Shown in pieces: positions 11,649-23,630 of a DNA stretch of 64,000 bases. Origin of the DNA: Pezizomycotina sp. ARF18 (Eukaryota > Ascomycota); NCBI GenBank assembly GCA_002224055.1, contig AZLU01000116.1, positions 1-64,000 of the forward strand, written 5' to 3'. Each line of letters begins with the position of its first letter. Positions within the stretch are counted from its first letter, which is position 1. Below the pieces are notes generated by a model. The model was not told the origin of the DNA and searched no databases. It saw nothing but the letters and a program-made list of their open reading frames with translations. A program made the position numbers and the translations under genes.

Positions 11649-12275
11649 TCACTCGCCTAACAAACCCATCTTCCTCGCAAGAACGGCTGACCGCACATAT
11701 GCACGATACTTCTGACAAGTAGTAACCTCACCATAGACCTCCTCACCTCCACCGCCACCTTGTTAAAAGCCTTGTCGTTCTGCTCTTTCACTCCCAGCAT
11801 CCCTTGACGCTATCAACCATGCCAACTTGTTCGGATGCGAGCTTTTCCTCTTTCTGAAGCGCACGATCGATCGTAAGAAGCCTTACCTCGGCCTTCTCTA
11901 CCTCCAGCGAGAGTTTCGCTATGATAGGATTATCGCCGTTCTTGTAAGAAGAAACGAACTTAATGCTTTTCAATGACTTTTTTTTTTTTAAAAAAAAAAA
12001 AAAATTTAATTATAGTCTTTTCTCCTCAGCTTCGTCGCAGCAGAATAGAATATATATTGCAACGTTTGTAACAGAAATGGGCTGATATTTTTTGTAAATT
12101 TATCCCCACTAATAAACTTTCTTTCCGGCTTCTGTCCTATTGAGTAATCCGCTAATCGTAACGGCTCGAAGATCTTATACGCGGGTTTCTCCTGAGCTGC
12201 TTGAACGGTAGGTTTGGAACCATTTGTTTCGGACAAATATCGAAGCGCTTCGAGTCCAAAGAAGGACACCCTGAG
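11649..12275 (-). CDS. Hypothetical helical protein (two exons)
   Basis: Two consecutive minus-strand open stretches look like exons of one gene. The first (12269-12006, 87 codons) contains FFGLEALRYLSE and TLQYIFYSAATKL. The second (11973-11788) is strongly helical and charged (LEVEKAEVRLLTIDRALQKE) and continues in a shifted frame as LGVKEQNDKAFNKVAVEV, ending ARKMGLLGE at 11649. The gap at 11974-12005 holds T12 next to A15, a self-complementary tract, so the splice junction cannot be placed safely. Neither stretch has a clean ATG in frame; an ATG lies one frame off at about 12280. No family was recognised, and coiled-coil character is inferred from the residue pattern. Confidence 0.4.
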
Positions 12276-12446
12276 ACATTACGATGCGCTCTAGACCCGA
12301 ACGAGAAAGAGGCAGTGTCTCTACGTTCTTTCCGCCCGCGGTTCCCCCTTACATAATATGAGTATTACCTCTCAGACTATCCCTTCTGCTCGATCACATA
12401 CGTTCCACTGTACCTACAGTATAACTATAACCGTACCGCGAAGATC
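12276..12446. promoter_or_regulatory. Divergent promoter region
   Basis: About 170 bp between the minus-strand helical gene and the plus-strand secreted gene, so it probably drives both. No clear TATA box is visible, and several C/T-rich patches occur on the plus strand. Confidence 0.35.
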
Positions 12447-13134
12447 ATGAGGTTCCCCAACATCCTCGCAGGAATCGCCCTGTTCTCTGCCGCCATTGTC
12501 GCCATCAAAAACGACGATCATCCCGGACGTTCGAGAGGGAACCACCCTTCGACTCCATCCGCTTCTTCACCGCCGTCGAAGACGCTTCCACCCTAAACGG
12601 GCCAGCCCTTAGTACCATTAGAGCCGATGCGGAGCGGATCGAAGACCTCCTGAAAAACTTCCACCCAGACGATTCCTGGTCCATAAAAAGCGCGTATCCC
12701 TCTTCGTCGAGAAAGTCCTCCTCGAGGGGGCGTACAGTGCGAAAGCGAATTGCGGAATGCATACCACGGTACACGAGGCTATAAAGCCTTATACCGAGAC
12801 GGCGGCCGAGGTCGCGAAACGCGTCGCAGCTGGCAAGTTTTCAAAGGAGGAGGTGCAGATGGTGTCCGCGGCGGTGATGGTGGTGCACTTGCTGGAGCTG
12901 GAGGCTGGTAGGGCGAAGGATAAGGTGGTGAAAGGTATTAGGAAGGCGGAGAGGTCGGTGATATGAAAGTTTGCGGAGGGGTATAAGGATACCGTGAAGG
13001 GTATACGGGAGAATTTGATGGTAGTGGGGAAGAGCTTGATGCCATTTACGGAGAGGTTCACGAAGGGTGCTTGGTCGGCGGCGGCGGCGAGGAAGATGAA
13101 GGCTATTAAGGAGAAGAAGAAGGGTTTACTGTAA
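12447..13134 (+). CDS. Secreted alpha-helical hypothetical protein, broken frame
   Basis: The ATG at 12447 starts a good signal peptide (MRFPNILAGIALFSAAIVA). The body can be followed across frames: FDSIRFFTAVEDASTLNGPA, IRADAERIEDLLKNFHPDD, SLFVEKVLLEGAYSAKANCG, TVHEAIKPYTETAAEVAKRV, VVHLLELEAGRAKDKVVKGI, KFAEGYKDTVKGIREN, and a basic end EKKKGLL with the stop at 13132-13134. It is about 225 residues, almost entirely helical, with one visible cysteine. Besides two frame changes there is an in-frame TGA at 12964-12966, with the same frame clearly coding on both sides. This is a true nonsense change or a base error, not an indel. The pattern recalls small secreted helical proteins of fungi, but no named family can be claimed. 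Confidence 0.58.
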
Positions 13135-13899
13135 CTTCTGCGAGGGTGATTTCTGTTCATGAGCGGTGATTCGTATAAAAAAGCTCTTTGAATTCGAAGA
13201 TTCCTTTTTTCTTTCGAACATATATGGAATATCATTATTTGCAGCTCGTTCTGGTGAATTACGTTCTTACGCCATATCCCTTTTGTAATATAGAGGCATG
13301 GTAACGTACGATCTGATTATACCGTCGAAATCGCTTCGTTACAAGCTCGTGGGTTCGTTCAACCATCCTCAATTGAATGGGATATAGAAAACCAAACTCC
13401 CACTTGCTGCCACAAACCGTCCGGACCTAAACCGCTGCTGAGAGAGACATAGACCTGGAGCTGACCCTCATGTTTAAGCCCTTTTTCCATAATGCACTTT
13501 GCAGCGACCAGATTGTGTCTCCGCCTTTTTTTATTTTTTTTATTTTATTTTTGTGGCGATTCGACATCTCAGAAAGATCAGTCAAAGCCCAAAGCCTTAG
13601 CCTTTATTCAGTGACCTCTCTCAGAATAGTCGAATCCCGGTTAGTAATAGCAGATTAGAGTGGCAAAGATATAATATTTGAATTAAGATGTATCCAGGGC
13701 TTTTGCTATAAGCAACCGGCCGCTTGAGGAAACAGACAACCTCCTGCGGGACGTTACACGAGCTATAACTACAAGGTAGCTATCGATATTCCCTTCTTCA
13801 TGTTAATAGTAGTTCTCTACGTGAGTGGCACGCACATCTTATTCTACCGTTGCAGCCCTTTCGAAGCGCTAAGAGAACCACTTGAAATACCCAACCCGA
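13135..13899. other. Intergenic stretch
   Basis: 3' flanks of the plus-strand gene ending at 13134 and the minus-strand gene ending at 13900. AT-rich patches, including a T-rich tract near 13520-13550. No gene supported. Confidence 0.4.
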
Positions 13900-14339
13900 T
13901 TACACGCCACCGCATCCCCTTCCCTTCACACCATCCCTCATCAACACTTCAAAGTCATCCTTTATATCCGCAAAGCAAGCGTACAGCACTTCCTCATCCT
14001 TCTTACCCTCGACGTACGATATCTTCCCGTTCTTGTCCAGCGTCGCCATCGCGTGGTACGGCCCGCGTTCCAGAGCATGTACTCGTGCATGGTCCCCTCC
14101 GTTTTGGTATTTAGGTTTGCGTCCCATTTCGCCTCTGCGTCCGCGTGGAGGGCGCTGCAGATGCCCACGGTGGCCTTGTCGAGGTCGGCCTTTAGTTGGT
14201 GTTGGCCTCGGGGGCGGAGAAGAGGCCCCTGGAGGCGGTGAGGGGTTGGAGTCGGCGCAGCGGCAGGCTTTGCCGATGCGGAGTTCGCCGGCGAGGGAGA
14301 GGCGGGGAGGGAGAGGAGGAAGAGGGCTGGGAGATGCAT
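13900..14339 (-). CDS. Small secreted cysteine-rich protein (CRC family, member D)
   Basis: Starts at 14339 with a signal peptide (MHLPALFLLSLPASPS). In the shifted frame the mature part begins ELRIGKACRCAD, matching the TACRCVD start of the protein at 10430-10956. Next are LKADLDKATVGICSALHADA, EAKWDANLNTKTEGT, MATLDKNGKISYVEGKKDEE, VLYACFADIKDDFEVL and the end KGRGCGGV at 13900. About 145 residues with 5 cysteines in view. At least three frame changes; no intron needs to be invoked. The long minus ORF 13962-14633 and the plus ORFs over this gene are shadows. Secreted and probably disulfide-bonded, of unknown role. Confidence 0.6.
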
Positions 14340-15128
14340 TGCGTTATCTTGGATGGGAGTCTTTTTTTTCTCTGCAGTGGAGCCCGTGCGATGGTAGCTA
14401 ATAGTCTTTGTAGCTTTCGCTTTATTGATGAATAAGAGGAATATTGAAGGAGCGTATTTGGTGGTTCTTATGTTGCTGATAGTGGCCGATACCGGTACTC
14501 TGGATCGTCTGCACCTGGTCAGCGGGTGAGGCATATGAAGCATTTTTGAAGAAATTTGGGGTTCTGGGCCCTTTTTTTTTTCTTTCTCGCTACTGCCCAG
14601 ATTTGCTCTACATGTAATAATGGAATGTTTCATAAATTAAGGTTTTCTGTCTTTTCAATTGAATATTTGCTCTTAATGCTTGAGTTCCCGAAGTATATAC
14701 CTAACTTCGAGAGTAAGAGTAGCTGGCATGATGCTGTAGGTATAAACTATATGATCGAAGGTAACTAGTAAACTCATTAAGAATATTTCAGAGTGCGGAA
14801 TATTAGCAACTTGAACTCCGAGTTTCAGCGTCGTATGACGAGAAAGAGGAGAGAAAGAGGTTCTAGATCAACATAGCTAGCTATATCTACCAGAGAGCTT
14901 CCCGGTTATCATTTGAAAGTAAACAAATTTTTGGGGAAGGTTCTTCCACTAAATCAAACCCCCTTTCACTGTGTTACAGCTCGAGGTCTGCGAGCCAGTT
15001 TCTCTTTGCCAAGCGACGCATTCTACATCGTCGATAGTACGACGTTGAACGAACCTGAAGGCACAAGGTGAAAGCTAAATGACTGGAGCGAGCAATAGAA
15101 AGCCAAAGGTACAGAGAACCCAATGCGA

Positions 15129-15169
<41 letters not shown>

Positions 15170-18100
15170 TCTTTTTTCTCCTCTTGATAAAGTGGATTCG
15201 CGCAGTTCCCTCCGGGAAATCTACTGGTTTACTTTCCTCGCAATATTTTTTCCAGTACACCCTTGGAATTAACGGCAGCGTGTTGACATTTTTCATCTCG
15301 AGCTTCAGTCGCCTTTCTCGCCGAGGGCAAAGCTGCGTAAACAAACAAGCCGTGGATCAATCTCTCAGCTGAACCTTTGTTGGAAAACCCTCTATCCATT
15401 GCAGCATTTCCGCTCGATCTTTAGAAATGTATCTTTTTGTACCTTACTTTTTTATCTCTAGATCTTGTCCTCGTGCTACACTTTCGACATGCGTTTGCTC
15501 TCCAATCACAATCCCACGCCCGTGATTTTGTGGGATTAACTAGGATGGGATCTTTAAATTGTGGCAGAGTAGATGTTAACGTCGTCATTCCTTCTTTAAA
15601 CTCTTTCTACCGCGGTGCAGGTGAGGGGTTCATTGGATGCCGGCGCTTCTGGGGCACTGGGGTTGTTAGATTCGCGGGCGGGTGGCGAAATCTAAACCTT
15701 GATGAACGAACATACCGGGCGGCAAAAATGCGGAGTAAACGCAAGCTAAGGGAGATCTTCGAGGTGTAGGAGGGGCTTTTCAAGTATAGATATTTTGGAT
15801 TCAAAATAACACTATCACTTTGACCCCCTTGCTTGTTTGGTTTGATACCTTTCTATCAATGGGATGCAGTGTTGAAGTCCGGAAAGCTGTCGTGTAGATT
15901 ACCGATGACGTCTGGCAAGGAAAAACAGAGTAAGGTGCTTTGGCCTATCAAGCATTCACTTGATCCTTGGACGTTTCTATCCTCGGAGGACGTTTTGGCC
16001 TCCGAGGCACTCATTGGTGAAAGAGCCGTGCATCGCAGCAGTCCGGAAACAAGAACAAGAAAACGAAACATTTCTAAACCGATAGTCGCAGGATTTTACC
16101 ACGCACACACAAAAGAGATATATCTATATAATTCCTAATTAACTACGGATATATATATATCTGGAATTTAACTAAGGTCGCTTAACCGGTAAGCTTGCTT
16201 ACATCTCAGCAACTTCACAAGCGAAATCACAGGAAAGTGCCAATTCTCGCTCGGTTGCCTTCTCGTTTCAAAGATAGTTTGGATTGAGGGGATGAGTCGC
16301 ACGGAACTCAAGGTGCAAAAATGGCTGCAGTTCAAGAAACGGACGATACAATAATGTTTTAGGGGTCAAGACACGAATGCTGCTGAGAGCGAAAGAAGTA
16401 TATCACCGAGATTAAACAATTATCGTGGCTGTGGGTTTTAAGCGAATTTGTTGGAGTTGTAATTTTTTTTTTTTTTGGGGGGGGGTTTCTTGGTTCATGA
16501 ATCGGGAGAGTGTCCTTTTTTTTTTTTCTTCTTTTATATATATATTATATATCTATATTAGTAGAGAGCTTCGCCCGAAGAGTTCAGAGAAACTTATGTC
16601 CGAGATCCGGAGCAAGTCGACAAAAACAAGACTCTGTACTCATATCTGGGAAATCTGGGATCTTTTCGTGGGAAATATGAGCGTACTTTTCGCTAATCAA
16701 AAGTTGTCAAGGCATTATCCTTCCAATATTTCTCGTACCGAGGTGCCGTGATGTTACATCCCCAGCTGCAGTCTCCCCTCCAGAATTTCACGAGCCTTTG
16801 ATTCTGGTTGATCATTGATTCTGGTTCCTTGCATGAAAAGCATTGAGAAACTCGCACGAGCAAAGCAGATCCATGATCATCCACAGCAAAGATTCCCAGC
16901 GCCGAACAAAAGTCGTAGGTTGAGGGAGGCCAAGACGAGGGTCCTGTCACGGAAGTATTAATAAACGGGTTTTACAAATAGGCCCCTGCGGCGGCTAATA
17001 GAAAGAAAACTCCTTCTGGACGATCCCGCAAACATCGTGGAACACTGATTCTATCGAGATAAAAAGTCAATCAAACACTCCCGTTTTTCTTTTTGTGAAA
17101 CAATAGGGAAGAACCGGTTAAAACCTCCAGGCCTTGAACTTCGGAAAGGCTGTCCATCGTTCCCCGTAGAATTTGATATTCTAACTTCTTATCATACCAC
17201 TTCATCCCTTTCGTATCTTGTTATCCTCCCTTTTCATGGTTGTCCTAGGAGAAACGAAAGCAAAAAACAGCAACAAAACAGAAAGAGAATATCTCCGAGG
17301 GATAAAGGCGTTTAATTTCCTTCTCTTCAGGGATTTCCAAGAGAGTGAAGCCAAGTCGGTGTTTTCCTACCGAAAGATACCGAAATTTTCTCGTCCTCTC
17401 TTGGAGATGGAAATCCCAGGCACACCACGAGGTAAAATTGTTCCCCTCGCGAATCTCGCAGTTTTTTTTTTTTTAATTTCGAAAATTTTCAAAATAACAT
17501 TTGATATCTGCCAATCGTTTGTCTGGAAAAACAAATAAAAGCGACCTGCGTCATTGCCTGAGCTAGAGAGAACATTTGCATCGTGGAAGGGGGTTTGCAT
17601 TGCTACGAAAATATTTCAAATTTCTGGTTGCGAGGAACAGCTCTCTTTGGTTCTGTTTTTTTTCTTTTTCACGCATAGCCCCGTCCGTAGGGCTGGCAAG
17701 AAAACAGCATGCTGTCATCCATATTTTGTATGTAATGTACACTCATGTACCTCTTTTCTTTAGATCTCTCTTTAATAATTACCGTATTGGTCATAAGCGG
17801 TATCTGAAATAGAATGTTCTTCTTTAAGAACACAGTACTTGCAGGTGCATGACAACACACAAATAAACTTCGCTGGATAATACCGGTGGACCGGCGGTGG
17901 TGGCTTTTCCTTTTTCCCTTCTTTTCGATATTAATAGGGAAATTTTAATACAGTGCGGTATAGGGCAAACAGATACCAGCGAGAGAGGGGTTTTTTAATT
18001 TGCTCAGTATACTAGTAAGTATATGATGATTATAATATAAAGATTAACCTTATAGAGTGAACGGCATGAAACGGGCGAGGGCACAAACAGAAGGCGGTAT

Positions 18101-18964
18101 CTTTTCAAGTCCCTCTTGGTATATAGAAAGGGATGTACATGTATGTACAGGAGTCCCATCGTGCCGTGCCAGCACATTCAGGCACGAGGCAAAAAAGATT
18201 GGGATAGCATTTCCTTCTTCTATACAAACACGCGCGACTTTTCCTTTACCGGTATCTTTCTTGGAGGTGTTTGATCGGTCGGACCACTTCCTATCAGTAA
18301 ATAATAGTAGCTGTACACTAATTTCACTGCCACATGAGAGAAGCAAAGAAAAGTAGATGCCTGGGTGACCTTTTCATTCACCTGAGACAACAATCCAAGA
18401 ACACACCCTTGTCTCGTAGCATAAGCATAGCCAGGGTTACATTCGTACTCTTTTCTTCCCTGTTCCTTTTTTTTTTTTTTTTTTTTAATGAGAAGAGCAA
18501 TAAATACGACAGCGGTCCCTTTTTCTTAATAGGGGTTTATCTCTTTCAATTTTTTTGGGCTCTTGTGGAATGACATCTTTTAGTATTTTTTTCGCTCCTT
18601 TATAAAAATAATTTCCTTGGGTTTTTTTTTTGATACTTTGTGCAACAAACTACTATCACGAACAAACAACAATCAACCTGTGTTTATATACAAATCATCT
18701 GATATTTACTGTACTATCAAAGGTTCCTTTTCAACGTTTCTACTCTGCGGAGTTTGAAACATTCCTCATTGCATTCATTGTATTGTACTTTGTATTGTAC
18801 TTTGTATTCTATTATTATCTAAAGCACCTGATTCATTTCCTTGTCCTTTCAGCGTTCATACTATTTCATTCCTTCCTTTCCTTTATTACTCTCTCTCTCT
18901 TCAAAATCTACGCTTCTCATCCACCTAAATAATATCAACCACCAAACACCAATATACAACAACA
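14340..18964. other. Gene-poor stretch, promoter of surface protein at its end
   Basis: Many ORFs of 60-110 codons on both strands (for example 15437-15769 +, 15833-16138 +, 17218-17538 +, 18050-18346 -), none with a recognisable domain or consistent codon pattern. Homopolymer-rich, with T tracts near 14571, 16450, 16519, 17462 and 18468. From about 18640 to 18964 the plus strand is C/T/A-rich, which looks like the promoter and leader of the gene at 18965. Confidence 0.35.
15133..15170. repeat. (CT)n microsatellite
   Basis: Nearly perfect CT dinucleotide repeat, interrupted once by an extra T, followed by a T-rich tract. Confidence 0.9.
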
Positions 18965-20220
18965 ATGTCATCATCAAGAATAAACCACCCAACACTCCCC
19001 CTCTACGCCCTCCTCCTCACCGCCCTCTCCTCCCCTCGCACTCCTACCCTTCCACAACAACAACAACAACAACATCAAGCGCGACCCGCAACGGCTCGTC
19101 GGCTCCCTCCTCCCAGCGGCGACAACACAGACTCTAATAACACTCCATCAAACTCCACCGCCGACAACAATAACAACAACACAACACCGCCAGCACAATC
19201 CTCCACGCCCGCTCCATCTTCATCCGCTCAAAAGACGACGGATTCAACGCCTGCGAGTACGAGTTCGCCGGAGAGTAGTAGTAGTCAACAGGAAAAGACT
19301 AGCGATGCACCGAGGAGCAGCGCGACTCCGCCACCGAGTCAGAGTACGCCGGCGAATAATAATAATAATACGCCGGCGAATCCGGCTACCACGCCGCCGT
19401 GAACCCACCGGCGGGGGTAATACGACGCCGTCGAACAATAATGGGAATGGTAATAATCCGCAACCGACGACTGCCGAGGGTGGGACACCGAAGGGCACGG
19501 AAATAGTAACACGGCAGCGACGAACACTGGTAGTACTTCGGCGACGGGGACTGCGGCGTCCATACCCGCGGCGGCGGACGCCGGTAGTTCTTCGATGTCC
19601 GGTGGAGCTATTGGAGGTGCGGTAGCGGGTGCCGCTGTGGTTATCGGCGTTTTATTACTCGCGCTGTGGGCATGTCTGAGGAAGCGGAAGAAGACCCAGC
19701 GGCCCATTGGGAATAGTCAGAAGGTGGACTTTAATCCGGAACCGGGTACTAGTCTTGGTGGTGGTGGTGGGATGGGTGCTAGTAACACAACCTTTTACAC
19801 AAACAACACCACCAGGCAACTTCACCGGGATACAACATCGGAAACAAGAACAACAACGTCGGACCCTCACCGCAACCGGCGATGGCAGAGTACAGAGGAC
19901 AGCAAGTAACCGGTCGTATCCCGCCGCCGAGGGGCAATAAACCGACGTACAGACCGGACGTTCCGGAGATAGACGGGACGGAGCAGCAGCATTATACGGC
20001 GGAGTTACCGGACGAACCTAGAAAGAGGTTGTTTACGAGATGGGGACTAGCGCGCCGACGGGGAAGACGAGGCTGGTTAATGCTGTGGAGAGGGATGATG
20101 GAGGTACAAAGTCCACAACGCGCTGCATGGTGGTGCGAATACTGCGGGCGGAGGGAATGGAAATTTGAGGGTTGTTAATGGCGGTGCGGCTGGTGGGATG
20201 TTTATGAGCTGGCATAGAGG
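18965..20220 (+). CDS. Ser/Thr/Asn/Gln-rich single-pass surface protein
   Basis: The ATG at 18965 opens a hydrophobic leader (LYALLLTALSSP) followed by a low-complexity ectodomain: Gln run, Asn runs, and many Ser, Thr and Pro. A transmembrane helix follows at about 19610-19670 (AGAAVVIGVLLLALWACLRK) with a basic stop-transfer RKRKK. The cytoplasmic tail includes VDFNPEPGTS, GRIPPPRGNKPTYRPDVPEI, GTEQQHYTAELPDEP and, in another frame, a Gly/Asn-rich end near 20130-20210. Order and composition match fungal cell-surface sensor or Mid2-like proteins (O-mannosylated ectodomain, one TM, short tail). At least three frame changes (near 19400, 19500 and 19830-19880). A wall-stress sensor role is inferred. 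The exact 3' end is uncertain. Confidence 0.65.
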
Positions 20221-23200
20221 GCGGTTAGGGTTAAGGGGAGGTTTCTTTTGTTTTTCATTGCATCTAGGAGGGACTTTTCTCAGGGTCGGTGACCCGGTCG
20301 GGGGGTTTTCCTTTCACTGTATTCATACCATCCAGCGTTCATCAGCATCAAAGTATCATAAACAAAGCATCATAAAGAGCATCAAGAAGATCATAAAGAT
20401 CAAGATCAAATAAACTAAAAATAAAATAAATCAATACACCAAGAATGTACATTAATTTCTAATAAAGAGAGAGAACTAGCAGAGTGTCCTGAAAACCGTC
20501 CTACGTGATGTCTTAGGGGGTTACGAATTGAATCCCCCAGATATAAACAGAGGGGTGCAATCGCGAATTAGAATATCAACGCAACAAGGATGAATAACAT
20601 CAAGAAACGTCCTTCCCTCCGATCTTTTCTCTCTTTTTTTCTTTTCTTTTTCATTAAAAAAAAAAAAAAAGGGGGGGGGGTCCTGCTTTGTAACAGCTTA
20701 TATTTTACGTAGTTCCTCTGAAGCAGATGGTTGCTCTGAGCGCTGTTTTCCATCTAATATCTCTTTCATTCTCTGGGGAAGCCTCCGGAGTCAAATCCAA
20801 CAACCTTTCACCACGATGTTCAAACAAATCGATGCTGTTATGACTTTGTGCAACGGTACGCCACGGAGGAAGAACGCGTTTACCTCCTCGATATGAACAA
20901 TCAAATGTATCTTTTCTTAATGTCATTGCGGGCCTATGACAAGGACAAAGGGGACTTTATTACAAGTAACCTATTGTCCCTTTCTGCCTTTTTTGTTTTC
21001 CTCAAGTGGCGCCGGGGGAAATTTTTCTTATCAGCCCTTTCATACTTACCTAGATGACCTCCTTTCTTTCATTCTCCGGGGACACCGTTCACAATCCAAC
21101 TGATGCCCCTATGGCCTCTGTACGACGCGTATACGGGGGAAAAAACGGCAGTTACCCGGTTCGTATCACGATAGAAAGCCCAATCCTCCGCATCGTTGGT
21201 ATCTATCTGCAAGCCATCCAAAACGGCGGAGTCGGTTCCTTGATGTAATACGAACACTAGGCTGGTAGCACGAGACCTGGTTCTGTAGAACACCGGGGGT
21301 TTCGTGTTCTTCAGCTGCTGGGTCTCAGCGTCATAGGATTGCATATTGGGTCTTTTTTAGTCACTAAGGGGGAACACTAAAGTACCTGATCGTGGAGAGG
21401 GTGCTAGTCGAGGGGGCGTGGTGATAAACTGTTGTTAGAAAGCTAGCTACTTCCGTCGTTTTTGCCTAATGCTAAACTTCAATACCTGAAGACGACGGGG
21501 AATCAGGATGGGGTTGGTTGACCGGCCTAAGGGGGAAGAGAAAAAGGTGCGGTACAATAAAAGGAAAAAAAAATTCGAGACCTGGAGAATCAAGAATAAA
21601 TGCCGCCAGATCTTTCGCAATTGTGATATCTTGATCGATAATATGATTTTATATCTAGAAGCTCGCTTTTAGATGTTCCTCCGCGCTTCTCTATTTTAAC
21701 AGAATCTGAAGATACTGAGGTGAGACTTCTCAGTCTTAAAAAGCCTAGTGACGGATATTCACAGATCTCGCAATTGTGATATTGGACTCCGCCCTCTTCT
21801 TCCATGTCATCCACGGTAAACGGGCTCGAGGCAGTCACACGGGGATGTATAGATCCAAGTTGATGACATCGAAGGCGTTGCATTTTACTGCGCTGACGGA
21901 TAACGGATATATTATTCCCGAGGAACTAAATTCCAATCTCACTATCCTAGCGTTCTTTCGCGAATTTAATTTTTTAGCGTTTTCAGTTAATTTATCTCTC
22001 AGCATCCCAATCTCACGGCGCTCACCTCCGAAATGACACTTTAGAATTTAAATACTGCGTGGGAAATCTGAGCAGGATGTAAAAGCGAAGCAACGATGCA
22101 CGATGCAGATTAACAGCCCAAAGAATCTTTGAGAATAACTCCACAAACAATGTCTTAGAATCTGAGATCCTTCGTGAACCCGCCTATCGGAGGTCTTGAA
22201 CGAGGAGCGCCGTTTTGTTCGTACTTGACGCCAAAACTTCCAGCCCTCAATACATTTAATAGTAGTGAATACGTTCCCAGCCTGGAGGCTTGCATTCTTC
22301 TTGACAAGTCCTCGTCCATGGTTCGCTATTGCTTCGCTTGAGCCTGTCCTTTGGTACGCTCGCGCATGCATCCATCCCCGATAGACACTGTTCCAGCGCC
22401 CGCAAAACATGGGGGTTGAACAAAAACAACCGAAGACCGATGCACAATGTTTCCCCACTTTTTTTATCCTTTTCCAGGAGGCAAAACTGGCGAGCGAATA
22501 ATTCCTCGCCTCGCTTTTTCGCGAGATTTTTGTATTTTCTCCAGCCAACCGGAACGCACTCCGCTGTAATTTCGCCCCGAGCCCTAAAAGGTCCAGAATC
22601 CAGATCCGATTCTATCACGAAATATCTCGAGCGAGTCGAAAAACTAAAACTAAAATGCACACGAAGCTCGGGGCTTCGGGGTAAGTTAAGAGGATACTTA
22701 CCCTCTTTGCTAATGTGTTAAACATTTGTTGGTAAGGTCAACAATAAGGTCAATAATACGCGGTGGTTGTCATTTTAAAGTCCAAGGATATTCCCCGATT
22801 GACGACGCCTACCCAAGCCCTTCGGCGTAGGGTCTTTGAATTTGGAAGAAAGCCCTTGCCCTTATTCTTTCCTCGCTTCCTGCAGGAGAAGAACGGAAAG
22901 ATAGCCAATAGATTTACGCCTCGCTCGAAATTCCATGTTTTTTCCTTTGATTTTTTATCCACACACATCCTCTTTACGCTGTTCTCGCAATTACGATGCT
23001 CTTTTTATTGCGTAACGACGAGAGAAGCGCTAGTAAATTTCGCCCAGGGATCGTTGTGGATCCCCCACGCTTGGTTTTTCCCATGCCCTTTTCTCCTTCT
23101 CGCCTTTTGTTTTTCCTTTGTTTGATTAGTATTCTTTCGAGAATTCATTTAAAAGGCAACGTGTTAGTCACTTTATTAAATATTAGGCTTCTTTGAATCT

Positions 23201-23630
23201 TTCTGATCGTCGAGAACATGCACTGGTTAGTGTGAAGGAATATTCCATTCGCCGTCTTCTTTTGTGTTGATAATCATTCCTGAGATAGACTTCATTAACT
23301 GTTTCTGTCCCGCCCTCGGATTTTCCCTTTATAGTCTTTACTGTCTCCCCGCCCTTCGCTCATTCCGGAGAGAATTCTTCCTTGAGGCTTCTTGTTCTCC
23401 ACATTATTCCCATTGAAGGTTTCAGAATAAAGAACAAAGGAAGATACGGAAGCTGTCGTATTAACACGTATCTTATATATTATTTTCTCGACGACTATCT
23501 ATTTTTTCAAACGCTATAATCGATATCTCACGAATACCATCCTGATTCTCGAAAGAGGAAAATTCGATTCGGCGAAAAAAAAATTTTTTTTTTTTTTTTT
23601 AACTTCTGAGTAAGACGCCTCATAGTAATC
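20221..23630. other. Gene-poor stretch
   Basis: 3' flank of the surface protein and a long upstream region of the RGS gene. An intact ATG-started minus ORF of 91 codons (21344-21069) and overlapping ORFs on both strands at 22256-22721 have no recognisable family. Poly-A followed by poly-G near 20656-20680. A short direct repeat lies at 21607 and 21762. T-rich tracts occupy 23580-23600. Confidence 0.35.
21607..21782. repeat. Short direct repeat pair
   Basis: A 21-23 bp sequence containing CGCAATTGTGATAT occurs at 21607-21629 and again at 21762-21782 in the same orientation, differing by a 2-base insertion. The intervening 132 bp has no recognised feature. Confidence 0.7.

Noticed and set aside
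13962-14633. 223-codon minus ORF, the second longest open frame seen
   Set aside because: The upstream part is leader sequence and the 3' part leaves the true frame of the secreted protein; only 14339 downward is supported, across frames.
22256-22721. Overlapping ORFs of 130-166 codons on both strands
   Set aside because: No recognisable domain, no start context, and equally open on both strands, as expected by chance in this composition.
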